Translations under genes and position numbers: made by a program | From: Chloranthus sessilifolius | Lineage: Eukaryota; Streptophyta; Magnoliopsida; Chloranthales; Chloranthaceae | Assembly (NCBI GenBank): GCA_021018995.1 | Contig: CM037591.1 | Span: 67,793,901-67,857,900, forward strand | Reading direction: 5' to 3' | Length of the DNA stretch: 64,000 bases | Shown here: in pieces, positions 20,982 through 33,231 of the stretch | How positions within the stretch are numbered: the first letter of the stretch is position 1 | How the letters are laid out: each line of letters begins with the position of its first letter | Notes under the pieces: model-generated | What the model was told of the DNA's origin: nothing | The model's input: the letters and a program-made list of their open reading frames with translations, nothing else | Database searches by the model: none

Positions 20982-23673
20982 TGTTGTGATGCTTACCTTG
21001 TAATTATTAAGATAATAAAAATAGCACAGTAAAAGAAAAATCACAGAAAAAGACACCAAGGTAAGGCAACCAGGCCTGCAAGAACCAGGGCTGTTGCAGC
21101 AAGCTTTAAAGAAGTAAGTAGGGGTATGTCCATAAGGAAATGTGTTTCAAACTACAGTAAATCTCTAGATCTAGAACAGATCTGGCACTCTAACCTATTC
21201 TAATTTAAAGCAAAGCAGGAAAGGAAAGAGGAGAGGTTTTATGGGGTTGTCACTTTACTAAACAACAGAAAATTAAATCTAATTACTAATGATCCAGAGC
21301 TTACTAGAAAACAGATTTGAAAAAATAGAGAAAAAGGTTTTGGGGAATTAAAATCAAATATGGAGAATAGTAGCTTGGGATTTTGGTCTCACTAAAAATT
21401 GATTGGTTAAACAGAAGTGCAGGGGATTGATTTGCAGCTATCCTTCATCTGGCTACAAGAACAGATGCAAAGTATAAAAATTAATCTAAATCAAAGGGTT
21501 GAATTGATCTTAAGGCTATGATCTGTCCACTTCAATGGTCACAGATCATCCTAGGGATTTCCTCCAATCTAAAGGCTTTAATTAGAATAATAAAATCACT
21601 ATAAATGCTGTGGATGCAAGGCTACAAGCTCAAGCATTCACAAGAATATTAAATCTAGGGACATCAGATGGCAATTAAGAGATCTAAAGGTTAAATGAAT
21701 GGGCAATTCCCAAATACATAAATCCGATTGAAAATCAAATGGAACCAAAAGATCTATAGATTCAAATGAACTTTACAACCAATAATTTATTAATTCAAAT
21801 AACTTATAATATATTATTCTTAGATCTGCAATCTGTGCATCATTCAATCTACTTACAAAGCTCTCAAACCTCTCCATTTTATAGATCTACCTCACCCTAG
21901 CTGCTACAAGTATTTAGCCAACCATGGTTGGGCTAAAGAGAGAATGGGGAAGAGGGAAGGAGGATAGAATTTTGGAGAAAAGGGATTCGAATTTGATCTC
22001 TGGCCTCTCTCAATTTTTGGATGGTTCTTTTGTTCAATTTCTCCTCAATTTATACTCTTCCCCTGTGTCTCAGATCTGTTTCAGTCAATCAAAGGTCGAG
22101 GGAATAATTTTTATTATTTTGGGCTACTGATGTGGTTGATTCCATGTCTAAAATCTCCCACCAATTGTTTCGAATTGGACAAGTACATGTGGGGGAGTTA
22201 GGGAGTTCACACTCATGCCCATTTGCATTCCAAAAACACCCTCAAAGGTTGTTAGCATGCCTCGCGAGGATGGCTGCTTCAGGTGACTTCTCGACAGGAT
22301 CTTCTGCACTATTCGATAGGATCCTCTTCAGCAATTCAAACCATTCGATAGGTGCTGTAAACCTCTCGATATGTTTATTTCTCCTCAGTAGATCCTCTCG
22401 ACTAGTTAAAATAACCTCTCGACCTCTTCCATTCAGCACCCAGACCTCTTGATAGGTTGAAATAACCTCTCAACAGCTTTTTTTCTTTGCTTCCATAGTT
22501 TGTACACCGCTTGGGGTGTACAAGCCCCTGCTTCCAATCTAGACCAGAGGGTTGAATTGATCTTAAGGCTATGATCTGTCCACTTCAATGGTCATAGATC
22601 ATCCTAGGGATTTCCTCCAATTCAAAGGCTTTAATTATAATAATAAAACCACTGTAGATGCTATGGATGTAAGGCTACAAGCTCAGGCATCCACAGGAAT
22701 ATTAAATCTAGGGAAATCAAATGACAATCAAGAGATCTAAAGGTTAAATGAATGGGCAATTCCCAAATACATAAATCCGATTGAGAATCTAATGGAACCA
22801 AAAAATCTATAGATTTAAATGAACTTTACAACCAATAATTTATTGATTCAAACAACTTACAATATATTATTCTTAGACCTGTAGTCTGTGCATCATCCAA
22901 TCTTCTTACAAAGCTCTCAAACCTCTCCATTTTATAGATCTACCTCGGCCTAGCTGCTACAAGTATTTAGCCAACTATGGTTGGGCTAAAGAGAGACTGG
23001 GGAAGAGGGAAGGAGGATAGAATTTTGGGGAAAAGTGATTCGAATTTGATCTCTGACCTCTCTCAATTTTTGGATGGTTCTTCTGTTCGGTTTCTCCTCA
23101 ATTTATACTCTTCCCCTCTATCTCAGATCTATTTCAGCCAATCAAAGGTCGAGGGAATAATTTTTATTATTTTGGGCTGCTGATGTGGCTGATTTCACTT
23201 CTAGAATCTCCCACCAATTGTTTTGAATTGGACAAGTACATGTGGGGGACTTAGGGAGTTCACATTCGTGCCCATTTGCATTCCAAAAACACCCTCAAAG
23301 GTTGTTAGCATGCCTCGGGACATGGGCATAGAGCACTAACTTGATATGCTTCTCAGCTAGAACTGTGAAGTTTCAAATTTGTGCTTTGAGAGGTTCAGAG
23401 AACCTCTCGACAGGTTCTGAGTTTAATTTATGCTCTATTCGATAGGTTGCATGTAGACTTCGATAGGTTCTATTGAATTGCTCGACAGGATAAATCCAAT
23501 GCTCAACTACTGCACTAGCTTCAGCCATCCTCTTGACAGGTTGATGCAACCTCATGAGATTCAATGCAGCTTCAGGTATCCTCTCACTATGTTGGCTCTG
23601 ACTGTTCGATAGGTTCAGGGAACCTCTCGACAGGTATAGTTTTGGCAATCTGCACCTCGCGAAGATGGCTGCT
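20982..23673 (-). mobile_element. 5' LTR of ATH-2, proximal portion, with internal duplication
   Basis: The LTR inner end is at 20982 (AAGCATCACAACA on the minus strand). The remainder of the LTR lies at 39055-39633 beyond ATH-3. It is not colinear with the 3' LTR. On the minus strand the sequence runs to about 22530 (TTGGAAG), passes GCAGGGGCTTG, then restarts from a U3 position at about 22511. This gives two TATA boxes (22048-22054 and 23101-23107), two leader hairpins (21518-21549 and 22571-22602, the first perfect) and two CTCGA clusters. Confidence 0.8.
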
Positions 23674-26173
23674 TGTTAAGACCTGAAAAGTACCACTTTT
23701 CACCCCTTAACTTAACCTTTGATTAGACCTTTAGACACCTAATAAACTCGTCTTAAGTGTTTTATTCAGGAAGTAATCAGCAGTGAAATAAGGCCAAGAA
23801 TCTTGTTATGGAGCCTGCTTTGGAACCAGATGCCCCTCAGCAAGAATGAACCTTGAAGCCTCGCGCAGATCAGCTGAGCTTCCCAAGGCTTTACAGGCAA
23901 CCTCTCGCGCAGATGAATGACTGGGGAGCTTTAGAAACTCAACTCCGCGCAGCTCTCGTGAAGCTCAGAGTAGAACACAGCGCTCAGTGTCGCACAGTTC
24001 AAAGCAGACCTCTCTCAATCTTGCGAAGGTCGCTTAAGACAGCTGAGGAGAGAGAGCTTTAGAAGATTTCTCGCCCAGCTGTCGCGCAATCGCTACAGGG
24101 TACAATTCTCAGAAGAAGAACGCCTCGTACAGTTCACACGCCATTCAAGAAAGAAAGCATCCTGGCGAAGGTAAAGCCAAGCTCGCGAAGATTGAGTGAG
24201 ATAAAGAACCTCACGCAGTTCAGAACTTAAAAGAACCTCGTGAGACAACTCGCAAAGTCCAAGTAAAGAGAAGAGCTTGCGCAGTTCTCGCGCTGCTGCC
24301 CAGCGAAGACTAATCTACCGCGCGACTGCTTGAATTGCAACCTTGCGACGCTTGAGACTGTGTTTTCTATTCAACCTCGCGAACTCCAACCCAGCGAGAG
24401 CTCAACTCTCTAACGCGCGACTGCCTGAAGAGCAAACCAAGGCAACCTCGCGACGGCTGAAGCTTCAGTGTCAAATCATCCTAGCGAAGAGCAATGAGCT
24501 ACCACGCGAGAAGACTGGGAAACTACAGCTACCTAGCGAGGCTCTGAACCTAAACTTCCATCTCTTTAGTATAGGGCATTCTGGAGATTTCCAGTGATTA
24601 GGGCACGCACTCCCATGCTTAAATCTCCATGCACATGCCCCGAGGCATCTAAGGATCAGTAGAAGGCCACATGGCATCATTAAAATTAGGGTTTCCTAAC
24701 CCTAATGCGCCGCCACCCCACTGCTTTATATACCCAAGCCTAGCTTAGGTTTAGGTATCTGGGAACCTATCTCAGATCGCTTTTCTTTTCTCTTTCTTTT
24801 TTAGCAGTAAGTAGTTTTTCTTTTTCTTTTTCTTTTCTTCTCTCCATAGTCCAGCAATTGCTGGCTATGACTTTGTATATGTTTTTGAGTTAGATTAATG
24901 GAAGTTTTGCAATAGGATTTATATTTTGTGGGATTGTTGTTTATATGTGAGATGTTCTGTGCAAGGCTGCTGCCTTGTGATCCCCCATTGCCTTGGCTAT
25001 GTTTCAAAGCAATGGAGGACTGATTTTAAGGGCCACTCAGATCCAAGTAACCTGTGTGCCTGGGCTATCATGGTCTTCCAGCCTTAGCCCCACCACAGGA
25101 CCTACTAGATCTGAAATCCCCATGGGAGCTTGAGCTGGTAGCCTGGTGAACATGGTGGTAGCAGCGATAATCTTGTTTTGTCTTGGGCTCCGTGACGAGG
25201 ATAACCTCTGAGATAGTCTGTGACCATTTAAGTGGACAGATTATAGCCTTAGGGTGATTCTGATCTACCGATCCAAGATGGATCCTTCTTCTTTTCACCT
25301 AAGCTTGTAGAAGCCTGGTGAGGGATTGTACAGAGGCAGACTCCCCCATATTTGTATAGATCTGCTATCAGATGTTGGACCTAATCTGGTTATAGAGATT
25401 ATAGGCTGGTGACTGGACCATTGTAACCTCTCTCAAGCAATGGACAGCTGGATCGAAGGTTGTACTCAATCGCTTGCTGGTTTCATGTGTCTGGGCTATC
25501 ATGGTTTTCCAGCCTTAGCCCCACACATGGAACTTTAGAGGTTGAGGTTCCTATGGATTCTGAATGGTGCTTTGGATGAAATAGTGCTGCAATGATTTAT
25601 TTGTTATGTTACGACCCATCCTGGATGGTGGCTCCTATGGGATGATGAAGCCATTCAAGTTCAAGTGGATGATTCTGACCCTAAGGGTGGAGTCATGGCA
25701 GTAGAGATGGGTTGGATCCTTTCTCCTCAGAGGTGATAATATAGCCTCTGGATAGGATTTCTATAACATCATATCTAAATCTGAGTTACAAGAACTCCTC
25801 TGATCTTGGCTCAAAAACATATTTCTCACCTTTTTATAATTATTTTCCACACTCCATCCATCCTCTCAATCCTTTCTGTAATTTAGTTATTAGAATACCT
25901 AGAATAAGTGACCTTAAACTCCCCTCCTTTTAGGACTGCCAGATCTGTAGACAGATCTGGAGGGACAACTAGAGACGGCTCCCTTGGAGCCTTAGATCAC
26001 CTTTCCCTGTGGGACAAACTCTTACTTATCAAAACTTGCTACAAAGGACCCTGTATCTTGCAGGTCTAGGATTTCTGAGTGGTGCTGATTCATCCCCTGT
26101 TTTATTCTGTTTTTGGTTTTTAATTAATTTTCAACACTAACTAATAAGCGAAGCATACTTGAGATCGACAACA
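23674..26173 (+). mobile_element. 5' LTR of ATH-3
   Basis: U3 (about 23855-24545) is crowded with CpG motifs such as CTCGCGAAG, TCGCGCAG and CCGCGCGACT. A telomere-box-like ACCCTAAT and GCGCCGCC precede the TATA box (TTTATATA, 24725-24732). The leader hairpin lies at 25213-25244, about 490 bp downstream. U5 holds two similar modules, each with a GGGCTATCATGG..CCAGCCTTAGCCCC stretch. The second (about 25490-25690) is distorted by small indels compared with 38360-38590 in the other LTR. Confidence 0.92.
25213..25244 (+). other. Leader hairpin of the ATH-3 5' LTR
   Basis: ATAGTCTGT, then GACCATTTAAGTGG, then ACAGATTAT. The 9-base arms pair with one G-U, and the inner CCA/TGG can extend the stem. 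Other copies: 9012, 21518, 22571, 30938, 38095, 43252, 46776, 47117, 47226, 52975 and 53408 (start positions, either strand). Confidence 0.8.
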
Positions 26174-26179
26174 AGTTTT

Positions 26180-26197
26180 TGGCGCCGTTGTTGGGGA
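26180..26197 (+). other. Primer binding site of ATH-3
   Basis: TGGCGCCGTTGTTGGGGA follows the LTR end by AGTTTT. It is the Athila tRNA-Asp-type site with one or two changes. Confidence 0.9.
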
Positions 26198-26515
26198 AAG
26201 ATGATCTAATAGTAGACCCTTAGTTTTTGTATTTTTAGTATTCTTTATACATGTGAATAATTGATACTGCTGACATAATTGTGAATCTTTCTTGCAGATT
26301 TGGACAGCAGCAGTGAAGGATAGTTGGAATGCAATTGGAGCATAGGTACCTCTATTTGCAAACTCTCTGACTCTAAAGCTCTGTCTATCTTTCTTTTTAA
26401 CAATTTTTCCAGCAGTATCTAGGACAGTTTAAATGTATTAGATAAATTTGTTTGTGTACAAGTATTCTTTTGCAATGTGCCTGCCAGAAGCTTTCCTTGC
26501 TGTGGGTGTGCTTGT

Positions 26516-27928
26516 ATGCTAGGGAGGAGATCCCTCAGCCCTACTTTAGAGTCTCTAAACCCTGAGTTAGAAAGGGGAAGGAGACTTAAAAGAGATAGAC
26601 ACACCACAGGAGAACCCCCGGGAAAATCTGCAATAGCAACAATGGGTGAAGAACACCCTAGAACCCTCAAGGAGTTGAATGCTCCGGATGACTACAACTC
26701 CCCTTATAGCATTCAATTCCCTGATGTTCAGGGGAATTATGAGATAAAAATATCAATCATCCAGATGCTGCCAACTTTCCATGGGCTTAGCAAAGAAGAC
26801 CCTTACAAGCATATTGACCAGTTCTTGACTTTGTGCACCACTTTTAATATCACTGGTTTGGGACCTGAGGCTACTAGGCTCAGACTCTTTCCCTTCTCTC
26901 TGAAGGATAGGGCCAGTACCTGGTTGGCCACTCTTCCCAACAATAGCATTGCTTCATGGAAAGACCTGCAGACCAGATTCCTAACCAAGTTCTGCCCTGA
27001 GACCAAAACTAGCCACTTGAGGAAAGAGATTCTTGCATTTTCTCAATCCCCAACTGAGGATTTTAACCAGTCCTGGGATAGGTTTAAAGAGATGCTCAAA
27101 TAATGCCCCCACCACAAGATCCCTGAGTGGCAGCTTGTACAAAGCTTCTACAATGGAATTGATGAGAAAAACAGAGATATGGTCGATGCCTCTTGTGGTG
27201 GATCCTACATGCACAAGACTGCTGAGGAGGCATAGGAATTGTTTGAGGTGATTAGTGAGAATGCGTTTCAAAAGCCATCCCTGGCAAGAACTCATCAGGA
27301 ATCTGAGTCAAAGGTGGGGCCTGCTGCTGGATCCAAAGGAAAAATTTATGATGTGTCTGGGAACGATGACCTACGGCTGCAGATGGCAAACCTCTCTATG
27401 AAGTTTGATAAGTTATTAACTGTGATGCAACCCAGAAGGGCTGCTCATGTGGCGGAGGCATGTCTGATATGCCGCCCCACAAAGACACAAAGTGGAGGAA
27501 TGTCCATCTGCAGGGCAATTTCTGAATTAATGTTGGAACATGTCGCCGGTCTTATGGCCAAGAATAACTGGGGCTACAACAGCATATATGGATATCGCAC
27601 CAAAATGTTGGTTACCAATGGAGAGACCACCTAAATGAGGTGGAAGCAAGATAACTACATGCAGCCCAGAGATGTTGGCTTTACCACAAAGGCCAAAGCG
27701 AGCTCAATCAAGGGCATGCCCCGAGGTCTACCTTCCAAGACCACCAAAGAACCCCATCAAGAAGAAAATCAGCTTGGTTCTACCCCTTCTCAACTAAGAA
27801 ATGCTTCCTTCGAGGACCAAGTCTTGGCTTCATTGCAAAACTTGGGTTCCTTAGCTCGAATGGATTCTCATGGTCGAGCCTCCAAAAAATGGAAGAGCAA
27901 TGAGCCAAATGTCCAAAACCTTGGCTAG
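26516..27928 (+). pseudogene. ATH-3 gag
   Basis: The start chosen is ATG 26516 (MLGRRSLSPTLESLNPE), because the same start motif is shared by ATH-6 and ATH-7. The capsid-like region is intact to a TAA at 27101 (after RFKEMLK), then continues CPHHKIPEWQLVQSFYNGID. The same stop occurs in ATH-7. Another stop interrupts at HKTAEEA. From about 27470 the zinc knuckle (CLIC..) and Gln-rich C-terminus are distorted by many small indels compared with ATH-7, and the frame switches. QLRNASFEDQVLASLQNLGSLA marks the gag C-terminus (27635-27928). Role: particle assembly and RNA binding in intact relatives. Confidence 0.8.
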
Positions 27929-28233
27929 GAGAGATGAAGGCGTAATGTCCTCGCCACCAATTGCTAACCACAAGGGTCGCTTTTTCATTAAGGAAGCTTC
28001 CTCGAGTTTGAGGACACCAATGTTGTCACTTCTAGGTAAATAACGGTGGGTAATGCATCACCGTGAGGCAATTTCCACAGATGATGCAAATGATCATGAA
28101 AGAGATGTTGTTGGGCCACCAAGTTAAGAACTGCCGCCACCTTGCGCAGAGAAAAATAAAGAGGTCAGAAGTTGAGCCTCGAGGGAAGATAAACATGAAA
28201 AAGAAAAAATAGAAGTTTAATCATGGGCTTGCG

Positions 28234-29630
28234 GTGAGGAACCAAGAAGATTCTGCGCCATTTCCACTGAGCTCGAATAGTCTCCCTTTTGAAAAGGGAA
28301 TGCCGGATGGAGGAAATGATGGAGACTTTCAGTGTAAAATCAATTTACCCCTGCTTGAGGCAATTAAACAAGTCCCGGCCTATGCAAAGTTCCTGAAAGA
28401 CCTCTGCACCCAAAAGAGAAAGGCTAGAGGCCATGTGTCCAAGAAGATCTTTGCAACCGATACAGTGAATTCTGTATTTAACATAGCAATGCCTGAGAAG
28501 TTGCAAGATCCAGGTATACCCACTATTCCCTATGTAATTGGCTATCATACAATTGGAAAAGCCCTTTTAGACCTTAGAGCCAGTGTTAACCTATTACCAT
28601 ACAATGTATATCTGCAATTAGGTTTGGGGGAGCTAAAGGCTACCCCCATTGTACTGATGATGGCTGACAGGTCTGAGAGGAAACCTCTGGGGATGGTTGA
28701 GGATGTCTTAGTAGGTGTGGATAAGTTTTTCTACCCTGCGGACTTCTTAGTTTTGGATATGGGCTGCAACACTAGCCCAAACCCCATACCCGTTATACTG
28801 GGCAGGCCCTTCTTGGCCACTGCCAATGCTTGCATCCAATGTAGGTCTGGAGTAATGGAGGTAACCTTTGGACATATGAAAGTTGAGCTGAATGTGTACG
28901 ACAGTGCAAAGTACCCTCAGATGGACAATGAGGAGAGCTTTGTAGTGGATGTACTAGAGGAAATTGTAGAAGAAGAATTGCCCACTCTGCTGGAGTGGGG
29001 CAACATTGTCAGGAATTTAGTTGACATTTGGGACATGGTGGAGGAAGAGAGCCCAGATAGGAGATCAAAAGAGATGCTAATATCAGAGGCTCCTGTGGGC
29101 TCAGTGCAGCACTCCAGTTGGAGACCTACACTGCTACCTCTTCCTCCAACCTCCAATGCACCTATTTTGCCATCCACCCAACAGGCCCCTGATCTGGAAC
29201 TTAAGCAGCTTCCAAAAATATTAAAATATGCTTTCCTTGAGAAAGGTGAGAAGCTTCCTGTAATTATCTCTTCCTCCCTTACCAATGAGCAAGAAGAGGA
29301 ATTACTCACAGTTTTGAGGAAGCACAAGAAGGCAATTGGTTGGACCATTGCCGATCTGGGAGGAATTGATGCATCAATTTGCATGCATAGGATCCATCTT
29401 GAGGAGGGAGCATTACCCTCCAGGGAAATGCAGAGGAAGCTAAATCCTCACATGCAGGAAGTGGTCCTCAAGGAAATCATTAAATTGCTAGATGCAGGGG
29501 TGATTTACCCCATCTCTGATTCTCATTGGGTGGCACCTATCCAAGTGGTGCCCAAGAAATCTGGCATAACAGTGATTGAGACTAAAACTGGTGAGTTGAG
29601 GCCAGCCAAGGCAACCACTGGCTGGAGAGT
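28234..29630 (+). pseudogene. ATH-3 protease and RT N-terminus, cut by SOLO-4
   Basis: One long open frame. It contains the conserved CTQKRKARGHVSKK region, the protease motif (ALLDLRASVNLLP, where ATH-7 has DLGA, so a Gly to Arg change beside the catalytic Asp), FYPADFLVLDMG, ILGRPFLATANACIQCRSG, the linker with an acidic EEIVEEELPTLLEWG, and the RT entrance (AIGWTIADLGGIDASICMHR, WVAPIQVVPKKSG, TTGWRV). The frame stops being RT at 29630, where SOLO-4 begins. The next RT residues, CIDYRKLN, are found right of SOLO-4 at 31494. The open frame into LTR sequence up to 29667 is not part of the protein. Confidence 0.88.
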
Positions 29631-29970
29631 TGTTGAGAACTGGAAAATACCATTTTTCACCCCTTAATCTGGGCCTTGATAGACCCTTGAGAGAACTAAA
29701 TAAGTATTTTAAGTGCCTATGTTGCAGCTAACAATAAAGACATGCTTAACCATAAAAGCAGCTCAAAAGTGCCAAAAAGATGACAATCCATGTCAGTCCA
29801 AAGGAAGGAAGTGAAGAAACAACCTCATCAGCTGTGGAAAGGTCTAAATAGAAGAGGCAAAGACCTGTAAGAGAAGCAGGGAACATTTCGAACAGAGAAA
29901 TGCACTCTGTAGTTCTTTTCAAAGAACTTGCACTTTTAGAAGAACCTTGAACTGCGAAAATAAGAAAACA

Positions 29971-30170
29971 CTCCTCGAAAAGAAGATTAAACTTCTGACA
30001 GGCTTGAAGTCATTGAACTTTGCGAAAAGGCCCTAAACTCGCGAAAAGGACTAAAACTCCGGTGTAGCTTTAGAAGAGCATCACGAACTCCTCGAAAAGA
30101 AGATTGAACTTTCTGACGAGCTTGAAGTCATTGAACTTTGCGAAAAAGGCCTCAACTCTGAAAAAGGTAT
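29971..30170. repeat. 117-bp duplication in SOLO-4 U3
   Basis: CTCCTCGAAAAGAAGATT starts at 29971 and again at 30088. Both copies continue through TTGAAGTCATTGAACTTTGC and GAAAARGGCC with a few differences. Confidence 0.85.
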
Positions 30171-30377
30171 TCGGAGATTCAGCTTTAACAAGGGCAATTC
30201 GAATCGCTACACGCCTAATGCATTGAAAAGCCCAGAGACATTCCGGAAGATTCTGAGCACGAACCAAAGGCATATTCCACCCCATGTGAACACCCAAAGA
30301 TGAAATTACTTGGCGGGAACTTCTAGAAACTCTAACAAACTTTCAAAATGCATAAAATGTAATTGATGCCTCTGCTT

Positions 30378-30515
30378 TCGATTGGTGAACCAGATCAAGC
30401 GATTCGATTGGCGAATAGATCCGGATCCTAGTGCTCAACTCCTATTGGTTGATACAGATCTATCCAATTCGATTGGTTGATACACATTTGAGTGGCTTAG
30501 GAAAACTATAAATAG
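30378..30515 (+). promoter_or_regulatory. SOLO-4 core promoter: repeated ATTGG boxes and TATA box
   Basis: CGATTGG-type boxes (inverted CCAAT) recur about four times in roughly 110 bp (30378-30475), followed by TATAAATAG at 30507-30515. Spacing fits a plant RNA polymerase II promoter. No transcript data are available. Confidence 0.65.
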
Positions 30516-31488
30516 GCTAACCATTTGCCCAATTTGGGTATCCAAATTTTAGAGTTTTCATCTGTTTCCCTCATTAGGTCGGATAGCTTATCCGAACCCC
30601 TGTAATCCTTCTTGTAGTTTACCTTTGAGAGCCATTGTGAGTTATTTGTACTTCCAAGTTCGGATTCAAGATCGTAAGTCCGAGGGCTCTCTAAGAAGCC
30701 GTGCTCTGTAATTGTAATTTTGGATTTTAAAAGGTTGCTGTAATTTGTGTCTTCTCCATTGGAGTCATGTCGAGGGTTCTGAATGTTCACCTTAGTGCAT
30801 TAGACTTCTTTAGATTCACTCATCCGCATGCAACTTCCCTTAATTCATCACCCCTGTGCGAATTAGCGTTGGTAACCTAATTCTAGCAAAGATTCTGATG
30901 TTCATGTTCGAACTAAAGAATAGGCCACAACTATTGGATGATCTGTGACCATTTAAGTGATGAGATCATAGCCATAAGTCTAAACCTATTCCTTAATTCG
31001 GATTTATTTCTCTTACATCATCTTTGGTAGCCAGATGAAGATTGAATCTGCTCTGTTGAACTATAGATTCTCCATTAAAATTCAGAGGCTAAAGTACATG
31101 AAGCTATTATTTCTGCATTTGTCTTATTTTAAACATCTCCCCAACTCGGATCTGGATCATGTAGTTAGTTCTTTTCTTTATTTGCTTATAGTTAAACGTG
31201 ACAAATTCAACCTCCCATCTTATGTGCTTTGTAGATAGGATCAGAGGCCAGATCTGGTAGCTCAGATCTGGAGGTTTATCTTAAATTTTAAATCAATTCC
31301 CTGTGGACGATCTTTTACTCACTTACATTTAAAACTTGCTACAATTGGCCCTGATCTTGCAGGCCAGTGTTAGCCCCAATGTGCTGATATCCCTTTCATA
31401 AGTTAACATCCATATAACCTAGCATTCTTTAATTCTTTAATTTTTTATTCATAATGCACACAATTATGGCACACTTGGAGCGACAACA

Positions 31489-33231
31489 AGAGTGTGCATT
31501 GATTATAGGAAGCTCAACTCTAAAACTAGAAAGGACCATTTCCCTCTCCCCTTCATTGATCAAATCCTGGACAAATTGGCTGGAAAAGCTTTTTACTGTT
31601 TTCTTGATGGATACTCGGGGTACAACCAAATCCCTGTGCATCCTCAAGACCAAGAAAAAACCACCTTCACCTGTCCTTTTGGCACTTTCTCTTACTGAAG
31701 GATGCCTTTTGGACTCTGTAATGCACCAGCCACTTTTCAGAGGTGTATGTATGCCATATTCTCTGACATGATTGACAAGTTTTTGGAGATTTTTATGGAT
31801 GACTTTTCTGTCTATGGAAACAGCTTTGGCCAGTGTCTACAGCACCTCAGCCTAGTTTTGCACAGATGGGAGGAAACCAATTTGGTTTTAAGCTGGGAAA
31901 AGAGCCACTTCATGGTAATACAAGGCATTGTGTTGGGCCATGTAGTCTCTAAAGAAGGGCTTGAGGTAGACAAAGCCAAAGTGGACCTCATTGCCAATCT
32001 ACCCCCTCCAAAAACAGTCAAGCAAATCAGATCATTCCTTGGGCATGCAGGATTTTACAGGAGGTTCATTAAGGACTTCAACAAAATTGCCAAGCCATTA
32101 TGCCACCTACTCTGTCAGGATGTCCCCTTCAACTTTTCTGCTGAATGTCTGAAGGCTTTTGAAATATTGAAAATTTGCCTCACCTCTGCTCCTGTACTCC
32201 AAACACCGGACTATACCCTGCCTTTTGAGCTGATGTGTGATGCATCAGACTTGGCAATAGGTGCTGTGTTGGGCCAAAGAAAAGATAAATTGCCTGTGGT
32301 CATTGCTTATAGCAGCAAATCACTTACTGAAGCTCAGCTGAACTATACCACAACTGAGAAAGAGCTTCTAGCAGTGGTCTACGCTGTTGACAAATTTAGA
32401 GCCTACCTATTAGGATCTAAAACTATGATCTTCACTGACCATTCGGCACTGAAGTACCTACTGTCCAAGAGAGATGCTAAGCTGAGGCTGATTAGATGGA
32501 TACTCCTGTTACAGGAGTTTGACATCGAAATCAAGGACAAAAAGGGTGTGGAGAATATGGTGGCTGACCACTTATCCAGAATTATCTTGGAGGAATGCCT
32601 GGATGGCCCTACTAATGATGCCTTCCCTGATGAGCAATTGTTTGCCATCCAATCCGTAGTCCCTTGGTTTGCACACATAGTTAATTATCTGGTTATAGGA
32701 AAGATTCCTCCCCACTGGACCAAAATGGATAAAGACCTGTTCTTCTCAAGGGTCAAGTATTTTTTCTGGGAGGAACCTTGCCTATACAAGTACTGTGCCG
32801 ACCAGATCATCCGACGATGTGTTCCCGAAAGTGATTTCCCGAGTATTCTAGCTATGTGCCATGAAAATGCCTGTGGAGGCCACTTTAGTGGGAGAAAAAC
32901 TACTGACAAAGTCCTGCAGTGTGGTTTTTACTGGCCATCCTTATTCAAGGATGCATACACACACTGCAAGGCATGTGTGAGATGTCAGAAATTAGGAGGG
33001 CTGTCTAAAAGGAATTCAATGCCATTACAGCCCATCCTTGTTGTAGAACTATCTGATATATGGGGAATCGACTTCATGGGCCCCTTTCCCCCCTCTAATG
33101 GTTACCAATTCATCTTAGTGGCAGTGGACTATGTTTCCAAATGGATTGAAGCCATTGCCACAAGAACGAATGATAACCAGGTAGTCCTCAAATTGCTAAG
33201 CACAACATTTTCTCAAGATTTGGAACCCTAG
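31489..33231 (+). pseudogene. ATH-3 RT, RNase H and integrase N-terminal half
   Basis: After SOLO-4 the RT resumes (CIDYRKLNSKTRKDHFPLPF, FLDGYSGYNQI). A TGA at 31696 sits where ATH-7 has AGA. The catalytic box is IFMDD (31792-31803). RNase H motifs follow: [43 protein letters not shown]. Next is the integrase zinc region ([18 protein letters not shown]) and the core start WGIDFMGPF with the first catalytic Asp, [14 protein letters not shown]. The frame is lost near 33195, where small deletions begin. In intact relatives these domains copy the RNA to DNA, remove the RNA and insert the cDNA. Confidence 0.9.

Larger units (their letters stand above)
29631..31488 (+). mobile_element. SOLO-4: solo LTR inside the ATH-3 RT gene
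   Basis: 1858 bp, starting TGTTGAGAACTGGAAAATAC and ending GAGCGACAACA, flanked by perfect AGAGT duplications (29626-29630 and 31489-31493). Removal restores the RT frame (GWRV-CIDYRKLN). Inside are a CpG motif region (about 29950-30175, CTCGAAAAG and TTGCGAAAAGG) with a 117-bp period duplication, four ATTGG boxes (inverted CCAAT, 30378-30490), a TATA box (30507-30515) and the leader hairpin at 30938-30969. The LTR start is related to but different from ATH-2 and ATH-3, so it is another Athila family. A solo LTR arises when LTR-LTR recombination removes the body. Confidence 0.95.

Noticed and set aside
23853-24597. Open frames in the LTRs of ATH-3 (also 54213-54673 in ATH-7)
   Set aside because: They lie in U3, differ between LTR copies in frame, and have no shared protein sequence. 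The CpG motifs there are better explained as cis elements.
24650-24720. Telomere-like ACCCTAAT near the ATH-3 TATA box
   Set aside because: Only one or two units. It fits a promoter telo-box rather than a telomeric array.
28917-29384. Minus-strand frame of 155 codons, and its twin at 60316-60783
   Set aside because: Antisense shadows of the protease-RT linker. They look conserved only because the sense gene is conserved.
30070-31238. Open frames inside SOLO-4
   Set aside because: Short frames in a solo LTR without a partner in related LTRs, so no coding support.
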